From: Caldithrix abyssi | Lineage (GTDB): Bacteria > Calditrichota > Calditrichia > Calditrichales > Calditrichaceae | Direction: 5' to 3' | NCBI GenBank assembly: GCA_011369465.1 | Contig: DRQG01000109.1 | Location: forward strand, 1 to 64,000 | DNA: 64,000 nucleotides | Shown: in pieces, positions 16,381-24,620 of the stretch | How positions within the stretch are numbered: the first letter of the stretch is position 1 | Layout of the letters: the number at the start of each line of letters is the position of its first letter | Translations under genes and position numbers: made by a program | Notes under the pieces: generated by a model | The model's database searches: none | What the model saw: only the letters and a program-made list of their open reading frames with translations | Told to the model about the DNA's origin: nothing

Positions 16381-18429
16381 CTATATCAATGTAAAAATTA
16401 TTATTAAAAACGTGCCTAACAAGGCGCCCATTATGTAGTACTGAATCTGACCGGTCTGCAGCTTTTTAAAACCGCGGCCGAACTGCAAAGTCATATCGGC
16501 TACGGCGTTAACCATACCGTCAATGACCAGATTGTCAAATTTGCCGTCGAAAGCGGAAAATACCCGAACGACTTTAGCCGAAAAATTAACTATAAAATCG
16601 ATGATGTTTTCATCAAACCATTTCAGCAAATTATTCCAGGCCAGCAGACCGTTAATCACTGTTGCCTGGTATATTTCATCAAAATAGTATTTGTTCAGCG
16701 ACAAATTATATAACGGTTTGATTTTTTCGGTAAGGGCTTCCACGTCCACTTTCTTCCAGAAATAGAAGGCGAAAGCCAGCAGAATGCCGCCAAAAGCCAG
16801 AATAATGGAAATAATAATGCCGTTTACATGGGCGGCATGCTCAGCGTGCTCCGTAATGATATAAACCGGATGACCTAACTGAGCGGCCACGGCAGAGATT
16901 GGCTGCCGGATTAAGTGCATAAACCAGCCGCCGGCCGCGCCCATAGGATTGACGGAGGGCAGCGTATAGATGAACCAGATGCTCAACGCCGCCAGTACCA
17001 TCAGCGGTACGGTCATAACTTTGGGGCTTTCGTGAACATGCTCATACAGTTCCGGTTTTTGCGGTTGGCCTAAAAATGTTTTGATGATTAAACGGAACAT
17101 ATAAAACGCGGTAATAAAAGCGGCTCCGAATCCGAAAACGGGCAGCAGGTAATGGATCGGATTGGATTGACTCATGGCAAAAGCCAGCGTACCGCCGAGG
17201 ATGGCATCCTTACTGAGAAAGCCGGAAAAGAAGGGGATGCCGGATAAGGCCAGTGAGAAAATAACAAAAGTGATATAGGTAACCGGCATTTTGTCCTTAA
17301 ATCCACCCATGTTTCGTATGTCGTTGGGATCGCCGTGAGAGCCTGTTTTATCCATAGCATGGTGTACGGCATGAATGACCGATCCGGAACCGAGAAAAAG
17401 ACCGGCTTTGAACATGGCGTGGGTGGTTAAATGAAAAAATCCGGCCGTATAGGAGCCAACGCCCATGGCCATAATCATATACCCCAACTGGCTGATTGTG
17501 GAATAGGCCAGTACGCGTTTAATATCGTTTTGCGTAATGGCGATGGTAGCGGCAAAAATAGCAGTAAAACCGCCTACGTAAGCCACAACCAGCATGGCGT
17601 CCAAACTGAGCATAAAGCTGAGTCTGGCCATTAAATAGACGCCGGCGGCAACCATGGTAGCGGCATGGATCAGGGCGCTGACCGGTGTGGGGCCTTCCAT
17701 AGCGTCGGGCAGCCACACGTGTAAGGGGAATTGGGCGGATTTACCGATCGCTCCGGCGAACAAGAGAACGCCGGCCGCCGTAAGCAAACCGCCGCTAAGC
17801 TGCCCCTGACTCACGCCCTGATGAATATCGCTCAGATTAAAAGTACCCAGCGCGGTAAACACAATCAGCAAACCGATCAGAAAGCCGAAGTCACCCACTC
17901 GGTTGGTAATAAAGGCTTTTTTGCCGGCATTGGCCGCGCTGTCTTTTTCGAAATAATAACCGATCAATAAATAGGAACAAATACCAACCAGCTCCCACAT
18001 AATGTATATGCCGAACAGGTTATCCCACATGATCAGCCCTAACATGGAGAAGCTGAACAGGGATAGATAGGCATAAAAGCGATTATAGAGCGGTTCGCCG
18101 TGCATATAGCCGATGGAATAGACATGAACCAGAAAGCTGACCGTCGTGACCACAACGGTCATTATAACGGCCAGGTTGTCCAGGTAAATCCCCATATTCA
18201 GTTTAAATGTTTCGCCTAAATCGATCCAGGGAACGGACGCTTGCAGAGCAAAATCCGGATTATAATTTCCCAGAATTTGAAAGAGCATATAGTAAGACAG
18301 CAAAAACGAAACGCCGATGGCGCCGGTAGAAACCCAATCACCTTTACGCGGCAGTCGTTTGCCGATAAAAATGTTGATAACAAAAGCAGCCAGCGGCAGT
18401 AACCAGATAATCAATGCTGTTTGGATCAT
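16381..18429 (-). CDS. nuoL: NADH-quinone oxidoreductase subunit L
   Basis: This 682-residue protein is the largest antiporter-like subunit. The conserved blocks MWELVGICSYLLIGYYFEKDSAA, SAQFPLHVWLPDAMEGPTPVSALIHAATMVAAGV and KRVLAYSTISQLGYMIMAMG are visible. The last 130 residues include the long lateral helix region and a C-terminal membrane anchor. A GAGGAAA Shine-Dalgarno precedes the ATG. It is expected to span the distal end of the membrane arm. Confidence 0.96.
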   Translation of the reverse strand: MIQTALIIWLLPLAAFVINIFIGKRLPRKGDWVSTGAIGVSFLLSYYMLFQILGNYNPDFALQASVPWIDLGETFKLNMGIYLDNLAVIMTVVVTTVSFLVHVYSIGYMHGEPLYNRFYAYLSLFSFSMLGLIMWDNLFGIYIMWELVGICSYLLIGYYFEKDSAANAGKKAFITNRVGDFGFLIGLLIVFTALGTFNLSDIHQGVSQGQLSGGLLTAAGVLLFAGAIGKSAQFPLHVWLPDAMEGPTPVSALIHAATMVAAGVYLMARLSFMLSLDAMLVVAYVGGFTAIFAATIAITQNDIKRVLAYSTISQLGYMIMAMGVGSYTAGFFHLTTHAMFKAGLFLGSGSVIHAVHHAMDKTGSHGDPNDIRNMGGFKDKMPVTYITFVIFSLALSGIPFFSGFLSKDAILGGTLAFAMSQSNPIHYLLPVFGFGAAFITAFYMFRLIIKTFLGQPQKPELYEHVHESPKVMTVPLMVLAALSIWFIYTLPSVNPMGAAGGWFMHLIRQPISAVAAQLGHPVYIITEHAEHAAHVNGIIISIILAFGGILLAFAFYFWKKVDVEALTEKIKPLYNLSLNKYYFDEIYQATVINGLLAWNNLLKWFDENIIDFIVNFSAKVVRVFSAFDGKFDNLVIDGMVNAVADMTLQFGRGFKKLQTGQIQYYIMGALLGTFLIIIFTLI

Positions 18430-18448
18430 AGTTTCCTCGATGTCCGTG

Positions 18449-18754
18449 TTAATTTTTCATTTGGTCAACTTGTGTAACGTCGATATTGGCCCGGTCGCGA
18501 TATAGATTGAGAATAATGGCCAAAGCAACAGCCGCCTCGGAAGCGGCCAGAATAATGATAAAAATAGCTACCAACTGTCCGTTAATATGGGCGTCGATAT
18601 ACTTGGAAAAGGCCAGAAAGTTCAGATTCACAGAGTTTAGTATCAGTTCCACGCCCATAAGAATCCCTACAGCGTTTTTCTTATAGAGAATGGTCAGGAT
18701 TCCCAAAATAAAGACAACTGCGCTGATGATTAAATAAGATTGTAAGGATATCAT
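18449..18754 (-). CDS. nuoK: NADH-quinone oxidoreductase subunit K
   Basis: This 101-residue protein has three hydrophobic helices. GVELILNSVNLNFLAF carries the conserved membrane glutamate (E in MGVELILNSVN), and AASEAAVALAIILNLYR carries the second one. Both are part of the proton path in the membrane arm. The start overlaps the end of nuoJ by 4 nt, indicating coupled translation. Confidence 0.95.
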   Translation of the reverse strand: MISLQSYLIISAVVFILGILTILYKKNAVGILMGVELILNSVNLNFLAFSKYIDAHINGQLVAIFIIILAASEAAVALAIILNLYRDRANIDVTQVDQMKN

Positions 18755-19254
18755 TTTTTATGTTCCTCCGTACGGGCAAGAAAAACGGCTCCGATAAGCA
18801 CCCCTAACAACAAAACCGATACAAGTTCGAAGGGCAGTAGATAATTGGTTAAGATTTCCGCACCGATGATACTGGTAGTCGGGACGAACGGTTTATCAAC
18901 TGTTGCAGCCCAGGGAGAGCGATAGATGACCAAACCTAAAATAACAGCTAAGGCTGCTGCGCTGATTATGCCCATAGCCAGCGGATTGTGAATGGTTTTG
19001 AGCGTGGTATCGTATATACGGTGGGTCATCATGACGCCGAACAAAATAAGGATCAGAATACCGCCCACATAAACCACAATCTGTGTAACCGCTAAAAAAT
19101 CGGCGCTAAGAAAAACGTATAAAGCGGCAAATCCAACAAAGGTGGCCATTAAGGCGAAGGCCGAATGAATTAATTTGTTGGAAAAAGCCACCAGCCCTGC
19201 CGAGGCAATCGTCACGATCGCTATAAAGAGAAAGAGCAGTTCTTTGGCTTCCAT
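18751..19254 (-). CDS. nuoJ: NADH-quinone oxidoreductase subunit J
   Basis: This 167-residue protein has five predicted helices. SALFALMATFVGFAALYVFLSADFLAVTQIVVYVGGILILILFGVMM is the strongly conserved centre; I cite it by position (about residues 30-78) because it includes the pi-bulge helix of the quinone-coupling region. It overlaps nuoK by 4 nt. Its 5' side is separated from nuoI by a 438-nt word-repeat array, unusual inside a tight operon. Confidence 0.93.
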   Translation of the reverse strand: MEAKELLFLFIAIVTIASAGLVAFSNKLIHSAFALMATFVGFAALYVFLSADFLAVTQIVVYVGGILILILFGVMMTHRIYDTTLKTIHNPLAMGIISAAALAVILGLVIYRSPWAATVDKPFVPTTSIIGAEILTNYLLPFELVSVLLLGVLIGAVFLARTEEHKK

Positions 19255-19261
19255 ATTGGTT

Positions 19262-19692
19262 TTCTCTCCGTTTTATCTGAAAGTTATCAGTTTTCCCCGC
19301 CACGGCGGGTTCTTCGCTTCGCTGCGAAAGTTTTCAGTTGTCAGTTTATAGTTATTAGTTTCTAGTTTACAGCTGTCAGCTATCGGCTGTCAGCTTTTGG
19401 CTTTTGGCTATTGGCTGTTGGTTATCAGTTCTTAAATCGTAAATCGATATTCAAAAATCCGGTCAATTGGCTGTTAGCTCTTAGCTATTGGTTATTAATT
19501 CGTAATTCGTAATTGAATAATTCGTAATTGATTCCCCCTCACACTTTGCCTGTCACTTGCCAATTACTACTAAATACTGTGTACTATGTACTTTGTACTA
19601 TGCGCAAGATAAATCTTGCGTTATTTTGTGCCTTTGTTCCTATGTGCCTCTGTATTCGTAAATCGAAAATCATAAATCGAAAATCGTAATTC
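19262..19692 (-). repeat. Degenerate 7-nt word array between nuoI and nuoJ
   Basis: No gene is present. Read in the direction of transcription (minus), the order is: CGATTTT/CGATTTA words (19655-19690), AGGCACAA octamers (19627-19652), the palindrome CGCAAGAT-AA-ATCTTGCG (19603-19620), AGTACAA/AGTACAT words (19571-19600), AATTACGA words (19494-19530), AGCCAAT-type words (19468-19493), GATTTACGA/GAATATCG words (19434-19463), then GCCAATA to ACTGACA words (19336-19430). Two hairpins (19313-19328 and CCCGCC-AC-GGCGGG at 19296-19309) precede nuoJ. Most words step by 7 nt. Confidence 0.85.
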
Positions 19693-20259
19693 CTAATTGT
19701 CTTTTTTGTCTTTTTTCTCTGCCGCCTGGGCTGCCGCTTTTAATTTGGCTTCTTTTGCAGCGGCCAGCGCCGCCTTTTCTTTACGGTCGCGTTCGCGCAA
19801 AGCTTCGGCTTCTTCGGCGCTATATTGCGAAAAATGAACCAATAAATCACCGCGATCATACGTGGCAAACTCATAGTCCGGCGTCATTGTGATACATTCG
19901 GTCGGGCAGGGGAAGACGCAGTCGGCGCAGTAACAGCATTTGGCCATATCGATATCAAATTTGATGACATGCATCCGTTTTTTCTGCCCATTGGAGGTTA
20001 CCCCCAGATCCTCGTCTTTGCCCGCTTTTATGTTTTCGATCGTGATGCAATCCACCGGGCAGGCACGGGCGCATTGTAAACAGCCGATGCAATCATCCAT
20101 ATTCACAAACAATTTTTGACGCGACCGTGAAGGCAGTTCTCTTTTTACATGGGGATACTGAATGGTAACAGCCCGGGTAAAAAGATGCCGCAGCGTTACG
20201 CCCATACCGATAAGGATGGTGGCAATGGCCTGGTATATATTTCTAAAATATTCTTTCAT
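19693..20259 (-). CDS. nuoI: NADH-quinone oxidoreductase subunit I (2x[4Fe-4S])
   Basis: This 188-residue ferredoxin-like subunit holds clusters N6a/N6b. The two motifs are C57-x2-C60-x2-C63-x3-C67 followed by P, and C108-x2-C111-x2-C114-x3-C118 followed by P. It passes electrons toward NuoB. An N-terminal amphipathic helix (residues 5-30) would lie against the membrane. The last 45 residues are an Ala/Lys/Glu-rich tail (positions about 140-188) not needed for the fold. The nuoH stop is 22 nt upstream. Confidence 0.96.
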   Translation of the reverse strand: MKEYFRNIYQAIATILIGMGVTLRHLFTRAVTIQYPHVKRELPSRSRQKLFVNMDDCIGCLQCARACPVDCITIENIKAGKDEDLGVTSNGQKKRMHVIKFDIDMAKCCYCADCVFPCPTECITMTPDYEFATYDRGDLLVHFSQYSAEEAEALRERDRKEKAALAAAKEAKLKAAAQAAEKKDKKDN

Positions 20260-20281
20260 AGATCATCACTCGGTTATTTGT

Positions 20282-21331
20282 TTACAGTACCTTTATGAAG
20301 CTGACCAATAATATCAGAGCAAAAGAAAAGGGCGTTAGCACCTTCCATGTGGTGTACATTAGCTGATCTACGCGTAAACGGGGCAGGGTCCAGCGTAACC
20401 ACATTTGAATAAGAACCAGAAACAGAGCTTTACCCAAAAACCAGAAAGGGCCGGGAATAAAATCCAAAAACGGAGCGATCGGCTGCCATCCGCCCAGAAA
20501 AACGGTGGTCGAAATAGCCGAAACCACAAACATATTGGCGTATTCGGCCAGCATAAAGAAGGCCCAGCGCATACCGGAATATTCGGTCATAAAACCCGCT
20601 ACCAGTTCCGATTCCGCCTCCGGGAGGTCAAAGGGGGTACGGTTTACCTCCGCTAAAGAGGCGATGAAATAGATGATAAAGGCAATAAACAGAAGCGGAA
20701 AGTAACCAAATATATTCCAGTTAAAAATGCCGCCGGCCTGGCCGCGCACGATTTCCTGCATATCCATTGACCCGGTTAACAGCAAGGCTACAATAAGAGA
20801 AAGAGCCACCGGGATTTCGTAAGAAATCATCTGCGCCGCAGAACGCATGGCGCCGTAAAGCGACCATTTATTGTTGGAAGCCCATCCGCCCATCAGAATA
20901 CCGATGACCACCAGAGAAGAAACCGATAAAATATAAAGCAGTCCCACATTCAGGTTGGCCGGAATGAACCTGGCGCTCCAGGGTAGGGCGGCAAAAGCGG
21001 CCATGGAAGCGGTAAACATGATAAAAGGTGCAAATTTAAAAAGAAACTTGTCCGCTTTTTCCGGTATAATATCTTCTTTGACCAGCAGTTTTACCGTATC
21101 GGCGATGGTTTGCGCCCAGCCGTGCCAACCGCCGACTTCCATCGGTCCCAAACGATCCTGCATGTGTCCCGATATTTTGCGTTCCAACCAGATGCCGATT
21201 AAGGCAAAAACGGCAATGAAAAGGAAGGCGCCGACGGTGAGAACCGCACCGATAATTGTATAACTTAACCAGTCGGGCAGGTTGGAAAGCGCCGGAATCA
21301 GGTCGTAAAAAAATGCAACAGTCGCATCCAT
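20282..21331 (-). CDS. nuoH: NADH-quinone oxidoreductase subunit H
   Basis: This 349-residue membrane subunit forms the quinone-binding chamber with NuoB/D. Diagnostic features are [18 protein letters not shown] early on, and [20 protein letters not shown] with the acidic loop [19 protein letters not shown]. All the conserved Glu/Arg residues of the E-channel entrance are present in these blocks. Length and about eight helices fit. A 179-nt gap with ACAAATA words separates it from nuoD. Confidence 0.96.
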   Translation of the reverse strand: MDATVAFFYDLIPALSNLPDWLSYTIIGAVLTVGAFLFIAVFALIGIWLERKISGHMQDRLGPMEVGGWHGWAQTIADTVKLLVKEDIIPEKADKFLFKFAPFIMFTASMAAFAALPWSARFIPANLNVGLLYILSVSSLVVIGILMGGWASNNKWSLYGAMRSAAQMISYEIPVALSLIVALLLTGSMDMQEIVRGQAGGIFNWNIFGYFPLLFIAFIIYFIASLAEVNRTPFDLPEAESELVAGFMTEYSGMRWAFFMLAEYANMFVVSAISTTVFLGGWQPIAPFLDFIPGPFWFLGKALFLVLIQMWLRWTLPRLRVDQLMYTTWKVLTPFSFALILLVSFIKVL

Positions 21332-21339
21332 AATAACCT

Positions 21340-21505
21340 CAATAGTTCACGATAGTTAATTTTGCTTTATCCGCACTAAAAGAAATCCCAATCTACAAAT
21401 AACAAATTACAAATAATGATCAACTCTATAATTCCAAATCTTTTTAAAAAGGACAAACTATAACAGGAAATTATTTGAAATTTGGTAATTGTTTTTTGTT
21501 ATTTA
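21340..21505 (-). repeat. Short word repeats between nuoD and nuoH
   Basis: This 179-nt intra-operon gap carries ACAAATA, ACAAATT, ACAAATA in tandem at 21395-21416, and an inverted TTATTTG/TTTGGTAATTG segment at 21468-21505. It looks like a smaller relative of the larger arrays in the nuo operon. No gene or terminator is evident. Confidence 0.55.
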
Positions 21506-21510
21506 TCCTT

Positions 21511-22674
21511 CTATCTGTCAATTTCGCCCAAAACAATATCCAAACTACCGATAATAGCCACCAAATCGGCAATCATCACGCCGGGCGCAATGGCCGGCAA
21601 CACGCTTAAGTTGGAATAGGCCGGAGAACGTACCTTAACTCTGTTCGGATTCTTACCGCCATCGGAAATAATGTAATAGCCCAGCTCGCCGCGCGGGGTT
21701 TCGGTAGCCATATAATAGTCGCCGGGCGGCACTTTTATGTTACGGGGAACCGTTTCCTTGGCATCCCCCTCCGGAATAGCATCACAGGCCTGCCGGATAA
21801 TCTTGACCGATTCAAACATTTCGGCCACACGTACCCAGTAACGGTCCCAGGTATCGCCGACCGTGCCCATTTCCCCTTTACCGATGCAGACGTCAAAATC
21901 AAATCGATCATAAATAGAGTAGGGGGCGTCTTTACGCAGATCAAAATTGACACCGCTGCCGCGCAAAGAAGGTCCGCTAACGCCGTAATTGATACCGACT
22001 TCCGGTGGTATAACGCCCACATTGGCGGTGCGTTCGATAAAGATCTTATTAAAAGTCAATATATCATTATATTCTTTGATTTTGGGTTCAAAATAGTCGG
22101 TAAATTCTTTTACCTTATCTATCCAGCCCTGCGGCGCATCATACGCCACACCGCCAACCCAGATGTAATTATACAACAAACGCGCCCCGCACAGTTCTTC
22201 AAAAAGATCCAGGATCAACTCGCGATCGCGGAAGACATACAGAAACGGGGTAAAAGCACCGATATCCAGCCCGTAGGTACCCAAGGCAATCAAATGGCTG
22301 GCGATACGATTCAGCTCGGCCACGATCACACGAAGATATTCGGCTCGTTCGTTCACTTCCAGATTCATCATACGTTCCAGACCGATGGCATAGCCGAGAT
22401 TGTTGTTCATCGAAGCGATATAGTCCAGACGATCGGTATAGGGGATTACCTGATGGTAGGTTACATTTTCCGCGTGTTTTTCAAAACAGCGGTGCAGATA
22501 ACCGATAACAGGTTCCGCGGATTTGATGATTTCGCCGTCGGTTTTAAGAATAACCTGCAAAACTCCGTGCGTACTCGGATGCTGCGGCCCCATGCTCAGG
22601 GTCATTTCTTCCGTTTTAAGATCGTCTGATATTTCCAGTTCAAACTGAGTGGGAGGTAAATTGCTTTTACTCAT
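21511..22674 (-). CDS. nuoD: NADH-quinone oxidoreductase subunit D
   Basis: This 387-residue 49-kDa-type subunit lines the quinone site in the peripheral arm. Markers are MGPQHPSTHGVLQ (His/Thr of the quinone headgroup site), the conserved block around RLDYIASMNNN, and the C-terminal MIADLVAIIGSLDIVLGEIDR typical of NuoD. It overlaps nuoC by 8 nt. It is not fused to NuoC, unlike in E. coli. Confidence 0.96.
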   Translation of the reverse strand: MSKSNLPPTQFELEISDDLKTEEMTLSMGPQHPSTHGVLQVILKTDGEIIKSAEPVIGYLHRCFEKHAENVTYHQVIPYTDRLDYIASMNNNLGYAIGLERMMNLEVNERAEYLRVIVAELNRIASHLIALGTYGLDIGAFTPFLYVFRDRELILDLFEELCGARLLYNYIWVGGVAYDAPQGWIDKVKEFTDYFEPKIKEYNDILTFNKIFIERTANVGVIPPEVGINYGVSGPSLRGSGVNFDLRKDAPYSIYDRFDFDVCIGKGEMGTVGDTWDRYWVRVAEMFESVKIIRQACDAIPEGDAKETVPRNIKVPPGDYYMATETPRGELGYYIISDGGKNPNRVKVRSPAYSNLSVLPAIAPGVMIADLVAIIGSLDIVLGEIDR

Positions 22675-23170
22675 TCGTTTTACCTTTCGTATCAGGATGC
22701 AAAATGGGAATACCGTTGTAATATTCGGGTGTTACATAATCCTTACGCAAAGGATGTCCTTCCCAATCATCGGGAAGCAAAATCCGTTTAAGATTGGGAT
22801 GGTTGGTAAAGGTGATGCCATAAAGGTCAAATATTTCCCTTTCGTGCCAGTCGGCGGTGCGCCACAGATCGGCCACAGAAGGAATCTTACCGCCTTCGCG
22901 GGCCACCTCTATCTTTAAAACGATTTCATGGCGATGCTTCATGGAAAAAAGATGATATACCGCGCCCAACGGTTCGCCATAATCTACACCGGATAGACAG
23001 CGTAAAAAATCAAAATCCATGGCTTCATCATCCCGTAAAAATTGGCAAAGTTCGTAAAACTGCTTTTCGGCGTCCAATTTTATAAAGGGCTGAAGCGCTT
23101 CGCTGTTAAATTCCAAAACGGTGTCGGGAAATTTTTTCTTTAGCGTATCATAAATTTCTTGTGCGGTCAT
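22667..23170 (-). CDS. nuoC: NADH-quinone oxidoreductase subunit C
   Basis: This 167-residue 30-kDa-type subunit is in the peripheral arm. The family motif WHEREIFDLYGITFTNHPNLKRILLPDDWEGHPLRKDY (about residues 109-146) is intact. It packs on NuoD and has no cofactor. The gene begins directly after a 367-nt word array and overlaps nuoD by 8 nt. Confidence 0.96.
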   Translation of the reverse strand: MTAQEIYDTLKKKFPDTVLEFNSEALQPFIKLDAEKQFYELCQFLRDDEAMDFDFLRCLSGVDYGEPLGAVYHLFSMKHRHEIVLKIEVAREGGKIPSVADLWRTADWHEREIFDLYGITFTNHPNLKRILLPDDWEGHPLRKDYVTPEYYNGIPILHPDTKGKTNE

Positions 23171-23174
23171 GGTA

Positions 23175-23535
23175 GATCCAAGTTAGTTTTTGGTTATCAG
23201 TTGTCAGTTTTCAGTTTTTAGTTTTCAGCCGTCAGCTATCGGCTGTTGGCTGTTAGCTTTTGGCTGTTGGCAATTAGTTTTCAGTTATCAGTTGTCAGTT
23301 TTCAGTTCTCAGTTATCAGTTTTTAGCTGTCGGCTATCAGCTATCGGCTGTCAGCTTTTGGCATTCGTAATTCGTAATTAAATGATTCGTAATTCATTCT
23401 ATTTTCCAGCCTCCAGCATCCAGTTTCAAGTTTCCAATTCCCAGTTTCCAATTTCCAGTTCCCAATTTCAAATCTCTTCCCACATCACTTTGTGCCTGTG
23501 TGCCTTTGCCCCTTTGTGCCTATTAATTCTTAATT
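23175..23535 (-). repeat. Degenerate 7-nt word array between nuoB and nuoC
   Basis: This is a second large array inside the nuo operon. In the direction of transcription it runs: GGCACAAA octamers (23488-23522), TGGAAAC/TGGAAAT heptamers (23405-23472), AATTACGA words (23362-23396), then a long run of GCCAAAA, GCTGACA, GCCGATA, ACTGATA, ACTGAAA and ACTGACA heptamers (23190-23361) ending in GATAACCAA just before nuoC. The sixth base of the ACTGANA unit takes all four values. Frames within it are artefacts. Confidence 0.88.
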
Positions 23536-23537
23536 AC

Positions 23538-24032
23538 TTACGCTTCTTTTTTCGTTGCCTTGTTTTCATTTTTAATTTTATCGCGTAACTGCAAAATGCC
23601 GTCGATCAACGCTTCGGGGCGGGGAGGACAGCCCGGAACATACACATCTACCGGTACAATTTGATCGACTCCTTTGAGTACATGATAGCCGTAATTCCAG
23701 TAGGGACCGCCGCAGTTGGCGCAACTTCCCATGGAAATAACATATTTGGGTTCGGCCATTTGTTCATATAAACGGCGCAGCAAGGGGGCCATTTTAAGAG
23801 TAACGGTGCCGGCTACAATCATCACATCCGACTGGCGGGGGCTGGGACGGAAGAACATACCGAAGCGGTCCAAATCGTAATGTGAAGCGCCGGTGGCCAT
23901 CATTTCGATGGCGCAACAGGCCAACCCGAACCCCAGGCTCCATGGCGAGCTGCTGCGGCTCCAGTTAAAAAAATCGCTTAATTTAGCAAACAATATATTA
24001 TTTTCTTTATGCATATCAAACCAACTGTCCAT
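23538..24032 (-). CDS. nuoB: NADH-quinone oxidoreductase subunit B
   Basis: This 164-residue PSST subunit carries cluster N2, the last iron-sulfur cluster before quinone. The ligands are visible: the tandem Cys39-Cys40 in [10 protein letters not shown], Cys104 in GSCANCGG, and Cys135 in GCPPRPE. It is 2 nt from nuoA and is followed by the array at 23175-23535. Confidence 0.97.
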   Translation of the reverse strand: MDSWFDMHKENNILFAKLSDFFNWSRSSSPWSLGFGLACCAIEMMATGASHYDLDRFGMFFRPSPRQSDVMIVAGTVTLKMAPLLRRLYEQMAEPKYVISMGSCANCGGPYWNYGYHVLKGVDQIVPVDVYVPGCPPRPEALIDGILQLRDKIKNENKATKKEA

Positions 24033-24034
24033 AG

Positions 24035-24433
24035 CTACGCTCCTTTTTTCTTTGCCAGATGGGCCAGTTTCGGTTTTGGTTTAACCCATTCCAGATCACC
24101 TTTGGCCCAAACATAAGCCAGTCCCACCAGCAGAATCACAACAAAAATCAACATCTCAATAAAAGCCAGCATTCCGAACGTATCGAAGACTACCGCCCAG
24201 GGAAACATGAACAGAATTTCCACATCGAATATCAGGAAAATTAAGGCGATAATATAAAAACGGTTGTTAAACTGAATCCATGCCTCGCCCTGAGGAAGCT
24301 CTCCGCACTCGTAAGGAATATATTTTTCGGGATAACTCTTTCGTGATTGCAGAATTCGCGAAATAACGAGAGTGATGCCCACGATCAGCATCCCGATAAG
24401 AAAAAAGAGCAGAACAATGTAAAAAGCAACCAT
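24035..24433 (-). CDS. nuoA: NADH-quinone oxidoreductase subunit A
   Basis: This 132-residue three-helix membrane subunit has [44 protein letters not shown] as its conserved core (about residues 37-80), including the Cys-containing loop near the quinone site and the Asp/Glu of helix 2. It is the first gene of the operon. A GGAGAAGG Shine-Dalgarno lies before the ATG at 24433. The 187 nt upstream are AT-rich and probably hold the promoter, but no clear -35/-10 pair stands out. Confidence 0.96.
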   Translation of the reverse strand: MVAFYIVLLFFLIGMLIVGITLVISRILQSRKSYPEKYIPYECGELPQGEAWIQFNNRFYIIALIFLIFDVEILFMFPWAVVFDTFGMLAFIEMLIFVVILLVGLAYVWAKGDLEWVKPKPKLAHLAKKKGA

Positions 24434-24620
24434 AAGTAGCCTTCTCCATAATAAATGAAAATGATTAAGAATCTAAATTAAGAAAAAAAATCAAACGGAG
24501 CAAAGTTAGATTTTGTTTTTTTTTATATGATCGTGAAAGAAGATTCTTATGTCGTTTCTTGACGCTTCTCTTTATACTAAGTCGTTTCAATTTAACCAGT
24601 AAACAATTATCCATTATTTT

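Noticed and set aside
19262-19692. CRISPR array
   Set aside because: Units are 7-8 nt, contiguous and degenerate, without spacers; no cas genes are present.
23190-23588. Plus-strand open frames of 60-70 codons
   Set aside because: They are products of the word array (Ser/Leu/Gln repeats) without ribosome binding sites.
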